This document shows, in pieces, positions 12,702 to 26,600 of a stretch of DNA of 64,000 nucleotides. The stretch's first letter is position 1. Every line of letters starts with the position of its first letter. Source of the DNA: Anthopleura xanthogrammica (Eukaryota > Cnidaria > Anthozoa > Actiniaria > Actiniidae); assembly GCA_964019055.1 (NCBI GenBank), contig OZ025213.1:11025351-11089350 (forward strand), given 5' to 3'. Both the position numbers and the translations under genes were made by a program. The notes beneath the pieces were generated by a model. It was not told the origin of the DNA. It was given only the letters and a program-made list of their open reading frames with translations, and made no database searches.

Positions 12702-15700
12702 TGTGGTTTAAATCGAAAAGAAATCGTCGTTCTAAGCACTAGCAGGGTGTATATATTCTAGTTATCAGATAATGTGAAATAACATATGTAATGGTTTTCG
12801 GTTAATGACCACCAGGGAGAATCCATCATCGTTCCGTGCAGAAATCATTACTGGTGGCCACAGCACTCGCTTTATATTTCTTTCTATAAAAATACTGACT
12901 CTTTTCCAGTTACCAAATTAAAAAACACACAAGTAAATAAGCTTTAGAAAACTTCTCGTACTGTGATATGAGCTCTATAGAAATTTCTACCTCTTTCGAG
13001 ACAGCTTTTTCTTGCACCATTACAGTGTCTCAGAACTTTATCTCTCGCCCCGACACCGGATCTTCCCTAATTGTTTTAACAGTTTTCAAAAACTAACACC
13101 GCAGGATTGTCTTAGAGAGAGATAATTTAGACTTCCGACTATCTCTCCATCTCTGAATAATTAATCTAGCATCAATCTCTGAAAACGTAAACCTTTCATA
13201 ACTTTCTGAGTTTTGCAATCCAAGACGACTGTACGAATTTGTTTCAAATTAGAAAGTAAGAAAGAAGAATAGCTAAAACTGAAAGTAGTTTTCTTTGGCT
13301 CAAGGCTATTAATTTGCGGTTAATATCGTGTTGACAAGAATTATTTTTACCAGTTTATAGCGGAACTGCTACAACTTTATGTAGTCATCACTTCATCAAA
13401 AGCCGACAAAAGTGCAACAAGTTTCAGCTAGTTTTTCTGATTTGTTTTGCACAAACAACTGAAACAATTAAACCAAACGAAAACGTGGTTCCTGATGTAG
13501 TAAATTCTCATATTTTATAGTTTTGAATCCTTCATCGCCCATGAAGAACTCAATAATGTCCTTTTAAGTCATAATCATTGAGTATTTCTGAACACATCGC
13601 AGACAGAAACACTGATTACTATTGCAGATTGGGCTGGCCAGTTGGCACATTGTCATCTATGAAATCTAGGATTTCAAAAAAATCCCTCCAGAAATAAGAA
13701 TGCTCTCATCTGGTGTACAGATGCAGAAGTTAGAAAGTACGGTTCTTATAGCAATCCTGAGATAGCATCAGGTTTTGAAGCAACTAGTGATTGACCTCCG
13801 TTTTACTTCACACCGCGCACCGAATGGTTATTGCCTTGCAAGGCGCCTCGCTCGCCCAGACCATTACACGAAAAAAAAATTATATCTGTTATCAATAATG
13901 AAGTCTTTCCTCAAACATGTTCATCATTCGGCAGCGATAAGTAGCTCTGAACTAGTCTAAATCTCCATTTTTCATTTGGTCTATCTTTTACATTCTAGGT
14001 TTTTGGGTGTATAAATGGTTTTCACCCTTCGTTGGTTCGGCTAACGATTGGAGGTCAGAAGATCTAAGCCTGTCTTTTTAGCGCCCCGCCTTCACATCTG
14101 CCCTCGTCTACTGTTGATCAAAGCTGCACGCATTCTAGTATGACTATTCTTTAATATTAAAAACTATAGGCTAAGTCAAGGTTGAATTTAATGTTTGAGA
14201 AGAGCGCGAAAAATGTCTTAGGAAACACGCATAACGACAGTTTCATAAAAAGAAAACTCAACTACGAATTCATTCATACATTTACTCTTTGATAAGCTAC
14301 TGAAGGCCGTTATATCTTAAAATCACCCTGCTAGTTTGATGAGGGAGGAAAACTTTAACTGAAATCGAAATCCAAACAAATTCGGCCTCGAAGAACGGGC
14401 GGTAAAGCTATAGAGCTAATAATCACTATTTCAGTTCAGTGACATGCCTAAAAGTGGCACACATATTGCAATAGTGCAACTGACTGCCAAATGCCATTTC
14501 GATATTATCAAGTTCAAAGTTTCCACAAAGTCTCAATTATTTAATATAATAATTCTAACTCAATAAGCTTATCTAAGACTTATGTTTGGAGTATGATAAT
14601 GGCATATCTCAACATCTCAGATTCAACTAGAAACAGTTGTACGATACCTTTGTAGTGCATGGGTGTCATCACGTTTTCAGCTCAGTTCACAAAGCATAAT
14701 CCATTCACAGGCCATTTTCCACTCAATTTTGTAGATATTTAAACGTTGAACAAATTCCAAACTCCTAACTTCTCCATCTGTAAGCATTTCTATTTTCAAT
14801 AAAGGTAAAAACATCGAAAAATATCGTAAAAAAAGTTTCTATATCAGCTTTGACGTTGGACTGTTAGTGTTTAATGCAAACGTGTCTCGTGAAACCATTT
14901 CAATGTCACAGTAACTCCAAACTCTGGCAAACCCTCACAACTTCCAACAACTTGCACCCATATGTTTCATGATATAATTTACAATTATTTATAACTAGCG
15001 GCTAGCATTTTATTTCTAATTTGACAAGAAAAATTGTCATCTGGTGAAAACTTGCGTAGCACATTCTGTTGACCAGATTGAACACTCCCGTTTGTCGGTG
15101 TTTCGGATCGTCAATCAAAACTCGACGTTTTGAAATTCTAACTTTCAGAATGGGTAAAAAACAATGATAGACCCCGTATTGCAGTTTATTGGGTTGCCCG
15201 GGGCTTGACAAAAATCTTATCAGTCACTCGCAAATCATGCTAAATTTGAAGAAACCGCTTTCTTCAAATTTTGGACGATTTTTCAAGACGACAAAATGGG
15301 ACAAGGCTCATCAAATTCTCTTTTCGATCATTTTTTGTCGGAATTTCTTGTTTAAAAAAGAAAAAAGTTCTTGCAATTTTCACTCCATTGTGACTTTTTT
15401 GACCCAAAGCTATTTCTTAAAGCATTTAAGACCATAAGCTCAAAAGATGGGATAAGTATTGAGACTCGCCCAGACGTGGTAAAAGCCGGGCTGGTGCACA
15501 TACGAAGCGTGCTCCTTTTTGCAGGACAAGTTAAAATCAATGAAAATGTAGCCCATTTTTTCTTGCAAAGGTCAGAATTAACAGAAGGCAACAATATGCT
15601 TCTTTTTAATTATTTTCCCGACAATATTTTAAGCATATGGATGGGATATTTCTGTCAAAATGAGAAGAAGCACAAGTTGGAAGATTTTAAGGTATGTAAA

Positions 15701-17476
15701 GTATACGAATGACGGAGGTTGGCAGAATAATATGTTGACGTTTTCACAATAGTTATTTACAACTATGGCTAATTTTAGTCGATTTTCTGAATTAAGAAAA
15801 GCCCAATTTTCGTGCACCCCGGCGCGAGAAGAGAACAGATTGATTTTTTGTAGGAATTAATTCATATTTGTTTATTAGTTTTTGAATGAATAGCTTACCG
15901 TTTTACATTCCTCAGATAACACACTCTGCCAAGCAAACAATAGCTGAAGGATTATTAAAAGCTGTTTGCTCAAAAAGATTTGACAAATAGAGCTTAAAAG
16001 TAGTCTAGATAATGAATGCATTAAGCGTGAAAATTCTTTTGTCTCGTATTAATAGTTCATAGCGATATTCTTAAGTCTTTTTTGAGCTTGAAATATAATA
16101 ATTTTAAGATGTTTATTTTGTTCCTTTCTTCAAGCATAATCCCTTATTAAACTTGGCTTTAGACCAGTTTTCTGTCGACAAGAAAATCTCTTTTTTTCGA
16201 CACTTCAAAGTGCGATACTGAAAATTCCGTCACTTCGATTTCAAATCTAGACGTTCTTTAATTCACTTGAACGCACAGTCTCTTATCCTTATTAAAGGTG
16301 TTGAGTCTATTGATAGCCTCTTGGAATCTCAAGTACTAATAATTTTAGTTCTATTTGGTTAAAAAATACCAGAAATGAAAGAGAAACACGCCATCTAGCT
16401 ACGTGAGCTGTGGTTTCAAGTAACTCAGACGTCTTGAAAAACACTGAAAGCTTCCATCAACAGTGACTTTGAAAATGAACAAAAAACAGGGCTTTCTTGT
16501 ATTTTTAACCTTTTCTCAATTAAAAACCTCCTATAAAACCCTGATGATCTCTCTGTAGAGTGATATTCTATGATCTTAATTCTTCCTAAACCGTCTCGGA
16601 GCTACATTCCTTGACCCTCAGTGGATCGTCTCCATAGTAACAGCAAACTGTTGATTTCATTATGGTATGCTGTAGGCTGTCCAATCAGAATTCAATGCTG
16701 CCTATTAATGTTACAGTGGAGTCAAGTAGGGAGGAAACAAGGATCCGCAAAATTGTTAATGAATTTCACAAGCACAGACACAAACGCTCAAGGAGGCTAG
16801 ATTTCTGATGTCTAATTATCAAACAAGCCGTGTCAAAAATGTCACCTTGATTCTTGTCAGAAAGATTCACACTCCTCGCTCATTCTTGTCTTAATTATAC
16901 GTGAAAATCAACTTCTAGAGATCCCATTCACATTCTATTAACAGTTCGCTCTCCAGGGAGCTCCAATCAAAGCTTATTCGAGTCAAATTTCAATTTTTTC
17001 TTGACCTTCGAAGGGATTTCAAAAAATTCAAAGATAAAAAACTGATAGACTCAGAATTATTTTTAGAAGCTCTTTAACTTATAGTCTTCTAAATAATTCA
17101 TTTAAGAATGCTCTGTTTTGACTTTAACATGAATATTTTAGTATTGTTAACGATTATTTACACAGTATATTTTCGGAAGCCATTCATGTGTTAAATACAT
17201 TTCCTCCGTGCGGTCACGTGACGTGGTACGTTTCACGACGCTATTTGAATCTAATCTCATCATTCCACAAAGAGATCGACACAAACTTCAAAGTGGATTC
17301 TATTGTAAATTAGTCGTTCGATCCTTATTATTTTGATGTGAAGAGACCTCCCAGAGACTCTCAACGTGTAAATAAGTCCTAAATAGAATATTCAAAGCAG
17401 TTTTGTACTCAAATATTCGAATTCACGGTGTGAAGTCGAACCATTGTTGTGCACAAAGTGTTAGTGAGCATCCTAC
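12702..17476. other. Intergenic region upstream of Dachsous, no gene recognised
   Basis: About 4.8 kb of AT-rich DNA without convincing exons. Open stretches near 13775-13960 and 15189-15712 have no domain features or coherent splice sites. The interval is the probable location of Dachsous upstream regulatory DNA and 5' UTR. No repeat family is evident. Confidence 0.5.
17215..17226. promoter_or_regulatory. E-box/CRE-like motif upstream of Dachsous
   Basis: The palindrome CACGTG is followed at once by ACGTGG, giving TCACGTGACGTGG about 400 bases before the start codon. It is a motif match only and could be chance. Confidence 0.25.
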
Positions 17477-17629
17477 ATGGCGTTCAAGACGAATACATTT
17501 GACCATATTACCAAGAGATATGCGTGAATGCTGGCCTTTAACCAGTGCTTTATGAAGATCTACTGTAAAAGGAAGATTTCTGGATCCACATGGATGTGTT
17601 CTTGGCCGTTTTTATGTTATTATGACTAA
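17477..17629 (+). promoter_or_regulatory. Three upstream ORFs before the Dachsous start
   Basis: If transcription starts upstream of 17477, the leader has three short ORFs. One is 17477-17527 (16 codons plus stop). One is 17528-17629, overlapping the main start out of frame. One is 17590-17625 (MDVFLAVFMLL), whose stop overlaps the main ATG as ATGA. The transcription start is unknown, so these are candidates for translational control, not established ones. Confidence 0.45.
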
Positions 17630-20600
17630 GTTAATGCGGACAGAAGTTCCTTGGAAAGGAACCAAACAAAGTCTCGAGTTATGGCAGATTGTACTGGTGT
17701 TGTGTGTTATTTGCGGTCAACTGGACGTTTCTCTGGGTCAGAATAAAATATATAGTTTCAGTATACCCGAAGGAAAACCTATTGATACGGTAGTTGGAAG
17801 GCTTTCGAGTCAAGGGAATACAGATTATGCTTTAATTTCTAGTATTCCGAAGATTGGGCAGCAAAACTTTAAGATAACTTCAAATGGAGTTATAACAACA
17901 AAATTCGTGTTAGATCGAGAGAATTCTCAATTGAAAGATGGAAAATATAATTTATCAGTGGTTGACTGGGGTACTTTACCTAACCTTAAGAGCTATTTTG
18001 TTTTGATTTTCGTCGAGGACATGAATGACAATCCACCAAGATTTCTCGACGGGGGTTACAAAAGTTTAGTTCTATCAGAGGGCAAACGCCAACGACCATT
18101 GCTTGATAAACTTATCGCCATTGACCCAGACAGTGGTTTAAATTCAACACAAAACTACCGTATTTTGTCAGGAAACGATGAAAATATGTTTAAAATTGAT
18201 GCAAAGATGGATGCGAATGGTCATTTGTATGGAGAATTGATGCTAAACACTGGCAAAGAGCTTGACCGAGAGACCAAGGATTCTTATATTCTAAATATTT
18301 CTGCAAGCGACGGTGGAAACCCACCGAGGACGGCCTACTTGTTACTAAACATAACTGTGAGTGATTTGAATGATAATCCACCCATCTTTTCACCTTCTAA
18401 CTACACTATAAATGTGCTGGAGGATGTTAAAAGTAGAACTTCTATTTTAAAGGTCACAGCTACTGATAAAGACATTGGAACTAATGCAGCAATTAAGTAT
18501 GTGATAGAAGATCATTCTGACCTCAAAAAAGAGTTTGGTATTGACCCAAACACTGGTGAAATTCAGGCATATATAAATCTGGACTATGAAACAATAAAGC
18601 AGTATAAATTGTCAATCAAAGCTGTGAATGCACAGAGTAGTACATCACAATCTGCATTTGCACAAGTAGTAATCAATGTGGTTGATGTCAATGATAATGC
18701 TCCGGAGATATCCATACAGTACAGCATTGGAGGTCAATATCAAGTGTTTGAAGATGCGAAACTGAACCAGGAAGTTGCCCGTGTGTCTGTTACCGACAAA
18801 GATTCTGGGAGGAATGGGGATGTTAATGTCACCTTGGAGGGTGGTGATGGCTTCTTTAGCATGAAGTATGATGCTGTATTATCCGAGTCTGTGATTTACG
18901 TTGGACAACCCTTGGACAGAGAAAAACATCCTACTTTCATTCTAACAGCTTCTTGTATTGACAATGGTTCTCCTCCAAAATCTAAGAGACAAAGTTTTAA
19001 GATCAATGTCGGTGATGTGAATGACAACTACCCCAAGTTTGATCGGCACGTTTATGTTAGTAGGATTTATGAAAATGCTACTATGAACTCACTTGTCGCC
19101 ACAGTTCATGCGAAGGATAAAGATTATGGATCAAATGCAGAGCTGGTTTACTCATTTGCCAACACTTCCCAAAGTGATTCTTACAGAAACTGGTTTGGTA
19201 TAAATCCTGTGACAGGTGAAATACGGACAGCCTCTGTTCTGGATCGTGAGAAAGTTGCTCAACCTGTGCTGATTGTTATTGTCTCAGATAAAGGTAACCC
19301 ATCCTTAAAAACAAACTGCACTGTTATAATAAACATTAGTGATAATAATGATAATAGTCCTGAGTTCAATCAAAGCATTTATCATGGTCAAGTTTATGAA
19401 AACACACCAGTAAATACAGAAATACTTTATGTGTTTGCAAAAGATCCAGATCTTGGACAGCATAGTCTTATACAATACACCTTACCGAACAGCAACAACA
19501 TTCCTTTTCAAGTGGATTTGAACTCAGGAAAATTATTCACAACTGGATCCATTGATCATGAAACAAAATCATTCTATACATTTCAAGTTGTTGCAACGGA
19601 TGGAGGTGGAAGGAATGTGTTGTCAACTGTGAATGTTCAAGTTCTTGATAAAAATGACAATAGTCCAGAATTTGCTCCAGTTTCATACAGCAAACAAGTT
19701 GCAGAGGATATTGATGTTGGGTCGGTAATTACTACTGTGGTTGCAACAGATAAAGACAGTGGGATCAATGCAAGGCTGACTTACAGTATCACACAAGGTA
19801 ATAACGATGGACTCTTTGTTATCAATTCGACATCTGGTGTGATTTCTGTTGCAAAGAATCTGGACAGAGAAACTATGGATTCTCATACACTCAAAGTAAT
19901 AGCTGTCGACGGAGGTGGTAAGCAGTCATCAAATGTTGCAACTATAGTTATTACTGTACTTGATGTCAATGACGAGCCTCCTATCTTTCAATATGCATCT
20001 TATAACTTCACCATTGTTGAAAATTCTTCCCTGACTGTTGTTGGAACTGTCAACGCTGTGAGTAAAGACCTTGGAACAAATGCACATATAAGTTACAGCA
20101 TTACTGGTGGAAATACTGATAACCTTTTTGTTATCAATGGGACTGGAACCATCTATGCTAGTGGTTCAATTGACCGTGAGAAAACACCCAAGTTGATTTT
20201 AAAGGTCCAAGCTAAAGATGGAGGAATGCCTCCTTTGTATGGCTCTACAAAAGTGAACATCATAGTCCAAGACTTGAATGACAATAAACCCAAGTTTAGT
20301 AATAGTATTCTGCAGGTTCCTCTTGCTGAAAACACTCAGACTGGTCAGACATTTTATGTTGTAAAGGCAGAGGATCCTGACAGTGGAGATTTTGGTAGAG
20401 TAACTTATGCTCTGCTTTCAAATCCTGGTCAGACTTTTAGTCTTGATCAAAATACTGGAGGATTATCATTGCTAAAAGGTGTCAAGTTTGAGACAAGTGG
20501 AAGGACATATACTCTTAATGTAAGAGCTCAAGATAATGGTTCTCCTCCTCTAGTAACTCAAGTGACTTTAAATGTGACTGTAGTTGATGTGAATGACCAT

Positions 20601-23600
20601 GCCCCTGTATTTATGAATACAACATACAGTGTTCATGTATCTGAACTGCAAAGTGCTGACTCCAACATCATTAAAGTATCAGCCACAGACCAAGACAGTG
20701 GAGAGAATGCAAGAATAACCTATAGCTTCAAGGCTGGAGCTGATACAACTAAGTTTGGCTTGAGAAGTGATGGATGGATTTATATCAAGAAACAGCTGGA
20801 TAGAGAAGATGTTGAAGTCTATAGAATAACTGTAATTGCTTCAGACCATGGGTTCCCTGTGGCGCTTACAGCAACAGCGGATATCACTGTTATCGTTGAT
20901 GATGTTAATGACAATAACCCCAAGTTCAAACAAAAGTCGTACATATTTTACGTTCAAGAAGAAAAGGCAAATGGAACAGTCGTCAATCAGGTCTCAGCAT
21001 CTGATAAGGACAAAGGAATCAACGCCAAACTAATTTACTCATTTGAATCTGCAGTCAGCGAGTTTGTCATCGATAAAGACACAGGTGTTATCAAGACTAA
21101 CAAGGTTCTGAACCGTGAGAGTAAAGCATCTTATGTCTTTACTGTTGTTGCTGCTGATAGTGGTGTCAGCTCGCGCCAGGACAAGACTCTCGTTACTATA
21201 GTGATACAAGATGTCAATGACAACAGCCCTATTTTCAATCCATCGCAGTATGAGAAGAGAGTGTATGAAGATGTTAAAGTTGGGACCTCTCTACTCAAAG
21301 TAACTGCTACAGACGCTGACGAAGTTGGACGAAACAGTGACATCCAGTACACGATAGCTGCAGGACAACAGAACTCACAGGTCTTCTCAATCAACAGCAA
21401 AACTGGTGAGATCAGTTTGTCTGCAGCGCTGGACAGGGAGAAGAAAGATCGATACATACTCCATATCGCTGCAAAAGATAATGGTAGTCCACCGAAGGAC
21501 AGCATTGTGATGGTCAGTATTTATGTACTAGATGTTAACGACAATCCACCAAAGTTCCTGAACATGACGGAGTTTGTTAATGTACCTGAAAAGGTTCCTG
21601 TTGGGGGGATAGTTGCACGAGTAAAGGCAGTAGACCAAGACGATGGTGATAACGGCAGAATACAGTACGAGATTGTACAAGGTAACGTTGGTAACACGTT
21701 TACAATCAATGCCACCTCTGGCGTGATAAGGACTCGTCTTGTTTTAGACTTTGAGAGACAGAACCGCTACCAATTGAAGATCAGTGCCAAAGACATGGGT
21801 CAAAGACAACACACAAGTTATCGTTGGGTGAATATTTACGTATTAGACGCCAATGACAATCGACCAACGTTCGAAAAGAATCCTATAATAGCTTCCGTTT
21901 ACGAAGGCGTGCCAGTCAACCACTTGGTTAAGAAGATCCAAGCCCGTGATGATGATTCTGGGAGCAACAGTTGGATCAGGTACTCCATTGATTCCCAGTC
22001 TCCGGACGAGCACTGCCAGATCGACCCATCAACAGGAGAGATCCGTACGATAAGTCTATTGGACAGAGAATCTATATCTGAGTATACCCTCATTGTGCGC
22101 GCCACAGATCAGGCTTATACTCAGAAAGATCGGTTATATAGTACTGCTACGTTGAAGATAATTGTGTTGGACGTTAATGATAACAAGCCAGTATTCGTGT
22201 CGAGGAATGTAACTTATGTAATGGAGGATGAACCGTTCAACTTTGAGGTGATGTCTGTGACTGCTTTGGACTACGATACAGGACCTCGAGGGAAGGTAGA
22301 GTATCGTATAGAAGGAGGAAACGATGGGAAGTTTAGTCTTCATCTGAAAACTGGAGTCCTGACGAAGATAGGAAATCTTGACTATGAAACTCAACGCGTT
22401 CATGTGTTGAACATAAGCGCCACTGATGAAGGAACTCCGCCGTTATCATCCTTTCAACTTCTGACTATATTCGTAGTGGATGTCAATGATAACCCCCCGG
22501 AATTCACCAAGCGTCTTTTTATTGGGAATGTCACCGAGGGAGCGCCAGGGGGGACACCAGTGCTAGCTGTCACCGCACGTGATCGGGACTCGGGTACCAA
22601 CGCAGAGCTGAGTTACAGCATCCCAAGTGGACGTGAAAGACAAATGTTTTGCATCAACGCGACAACTGGAGTAATCACCACTAATGTGACTCTTGACCGA
22701 GAAGAACGAGACTCGTACAGTTTTCTAGTGTATGCGAATGGTAAGACATACCCATTTCGAGTCAGCACTGCAACTGTTAAGATCAACGTCTTGGACAAGA
22801 ACGACCAACGCCCAACGTTTGCTAGCCCGATAATTACCAGGAAAGTCCAGGAAAATGCGCCTCCCGGGGTGTTTTACACTCTAGTCGCCACAGACCTCGA
22901 TTATGGGAGTAATGCTCAAGTCAAATACAAGATTATTTCAGGAGATGTTGGTGGAGATTTTATGATCTCAGAGAACACTGGAGAACTTTCAACAGTCAAG
23001 AGACTTGATCGTGAAACTATTGCTAAATACAAGTTGGTTGTAGAAGCGAAGGATATAACGGAACCGTTCCATTCAGTAACATGTGAAGTGGTCATCATCG
23101 TGGAAGATGTCAACGATAACCCTCCGTTATTCTTTAAACCACAGTACAGTAAAACAATATCTGAACTAACTGCAATAGGTACCTCTTTGCTAAACGTCAC
23201 GGCAACGGATAAAGATAGTGGATCAAACGGTAAGATTGTGTACTCTCTTAGTAAAGATACGTTTGGAGTGTTCACCATAGATCCCAAGACTGGTGTCATC
23301 TCTAGTGTTTCCAAGTTTGACACGAGTGTCAAGACAGTCTACGATTTCTATTGCTCTGCGCATGACCAAGGCTCGGATCAGAAAATGAGTTGGGTAAAAG
23401 TGACTTTACAAATACGAGACATGAATACTCATGCCCCTGTGTTCCTTAGAACACCTTATACAGTGAACATCTTCCCGAATACCAGTGCTAGGAGCACTAT
23501 TTTGAGAGTCAGTGCCACAGATGCGGACACTAACAAGACAACCAACGGTAAAGTTACATACCGCTTCAAAGATTCCGTCCATAATAATCTGTTTGAACTA

Positions 23601-26600
23601 GCGAGTAACACTGGGGAACTAAGAACATCTTCTAGCTTTAACGATCCACCCATTGGGAGGTACACTCTGAGGATAGTTGCTGAAGATCATGGTGTGCCCC
23701 CCAAAAGTGGTGACGGGGTTGTTGAGGTATTGATAGGAGCAGTACAAGACGACCCACCCGTGTTTCTCAACAAGTCACACTCCAAGATCTCTGTCTTAGA
23801 AAGTGTAGCACCAAATGAATACGTAACAACATTGTTAGCAAAGAATAAGAAGAGTGACCCAGTGACGTACAGTATTATTAGTGGTAACCTTGGTAACGCA
23901 TTTTATATTTACCCTGATACTGGTGTTCTGACTGTGGAAAATGGGCTTGACTTTGAAGTCACCAAGGAATACGAACTGCAGCTTGTAGCTACTTTGAAAA
24001 ACTCTCCGTCACTCAACGGGTACATGACATTGAATGTCAGTTTGATTGACGTGAATGACAATGATCCAGTGTTCCACCCTGCTGATATGGTCACCCAGTT
24101 AGCCGAGGATGGTGGAAATTTTGCAGCGAGAGATGTTGTGATTGTAAACGCTACAGACGCCGATTCAACAACCAATGGTCAGCTCATGTACTCTATTCAG
24201 TCTGGCAACATCAACAAAGCATTCTCCATCGACCAAAGATCTGGTCAGATCAAGACAGCAAAGCCACTGGACCGTGAAACGGTTACTGGTTACACCCTTG
24301 TTGTCAAAGCAACAGATCAAGGGAGCCCCTCAAGGTCCAGTACTGGGACTGTCCGGGTAACTGTCTCTGATGTGAACGACAATACTCCTATCTTCAACGT
24401 TACAAGTCCCATCAATGTAACTGAGGATGCAAGACCAGGGTTTGTCATCACCTTGGCAACAGCCACTGATGCTGACAAGGATTCTCAGTTGGTTTACACC
24501 CTTAAGCGCCAGAGTGTAGCGAACATGTTTGCTGTTAGTCGTTTCATCGGATCGGTAACTTTGCTCAAGACGTTGGACTACGAAATAACAAAGACCTATG
24601 ACTTGACTGTTAGTGTGAGTGATGGTTTGCACAGCGATGACGTGGACCTGAGGATAAATGTCCTGGATGTTAATGACAACGCACCGGTGTTTAACAACAG
24701 CTCGTACCAGGTGACTTTGACCAACAGCATCGATGCCAACAAGCCATTGCTACAAATCAGGGCGTATGATAAAGACAGTGGTTCCAACCAAATCCTACGA
24801 TACTCGTTCCTCAAGACCATTCCAGACTTCAAAATCAACGACATCACTGGTGTAATCTCATCGAAGAAAAGAATCGAAGTCAATGGGCGTGACGCGCTTA
24901 TTCAGATTCTTGCAGTTGCCACAGACCAGGGAATACCTTCACAAAAATCTTTTGTCTATGTTAGAGTTCTGATCACGAGAGAACCCAAGTTTGACCGTGC
25001 TCAGTACAGTGCAAGCGTTCGCGAAGATGCAGTGATAGGAACTTCTGTAATGACTGTACAAGCAACAGGAAATGTTCGTAATATCCCTCTCGCCAGAATA
25101 AGTTATGTCATCGAAAGTGGGAACTTCTTGAATAAATTTCGTATTGGACAGCGAAGTGGAACAATTAGTATCAACTCTCCATTAGACTACGAAAGAGAAG
25201 ACCATTATCAGTTAGTCATTCGAGCGTCTGATGATGTCAATCCTTCAAAAGAAGTCAAGGTGACAGTTCTGATCAACGTCACAGATGTTAACGACTTGAA
25301 GCCCGTGTTTCGTCAACAACAGTACCTGGCCCAATGGGATGAGAGCGTGAAAGTAGGAACTATCGTCATGAATGTCTCGGCTTCTGATGGGGACAAAGGG
25401 ACGAATGGTAAAGTGTGGTACTCTATTGAGTCTGGGGATGACAAGGACTCGTTCTCCATCGACAAGAACCTTGGGATTATCAGAACTATTAAACCACTTG
25501 ATCACGATGCTATTAATACTCATCATCTGTCTGTACGAGCTTCTGATAAAGGTTTGTTTGCTACCTACTTATTTTTATTCGTAAATACAGATTGTGTTCG
25601 TCTTTAACATGCAAGTTGCTTTATCGCCTTTAGTGACGGGGCCTTCTTTTAATTTGACTTCAGTACTTGACAACAGGGCACTCCTAGCAACTCTACTTGG
25701 CAACAGGACCCTCTTAGGACATAACACTCTTAGCAACATAACCTTTAGTTACGACATGTGCACGATACCCTTACCAACACGACCTTACAACAGGACCCTC
25801 TTACAACATGATACCCTTCCAACACGAGGACTTAACATTATGACACTTTAACATTACCAGAGATATGTGCACGTGCACGATACCCTTACCAACACGACCT
25901 TACAACAGGACCTTCTTACAACATGATACCCTTCCAACACGAGGACTTAACATTATGACACTTTAACATCAAGACCTTCTTGACAACAGGATTTTACTAA
26001 TCATGATATATTCCTTTTTTGTAGGAAATCCTCCGTTACATTCAGAAGTCTCTGTCACGATCCAAGTCCTTGATCTAAATGACAACCCTCCAGTCTTCCA
26101 TATTCCAAATCCTGGCGAAGTCAGAGTACCTGAGAACTCTCCAGTCTCAACATTAGTTTACAACCTCACCGCTAGAGACAAGGACTCGGACTCAAATGGT
26201 CGAATCACATATTCAATTATTGGGGGAGATGGCAAAGGACTATTCCTGATCAACCCACTCACTGGTTGGTTAAAGACAAACGCTGAGTTCAACTATGAAG
26301 ATAAATCATCCTACGTCTTGCAAGTCAAGGCAATGGACTCAGGATCTCCACCACTGCAGAGCAACATCACCATCACAGTTTACATTCAAAGCGTCGATGA
26401 ATATTTTCCTGTTTTCTCGAAGTCTCAATATGCATTCACAGTCCCTGGCAACGCGGAGATCGGAGATGTTGTCGGTGAGGTTTCGGCAGAAGATGAAGAC
26501 GGCGGAGAGGATGGAATTCTCTTCTATTCCTTTATCGATCCGAAAAGCGATGCTTTGAAAATCAATAGGACTTCGGGCGTCATAACAGTTAACCGAACAC

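Noticed and set aside
15189..15817. Cluster of 60-110-codon frames on both strands
   Set aside because: No domain, no start context, no consistent splice sites, and frames overlap on both strands. Likely chance.
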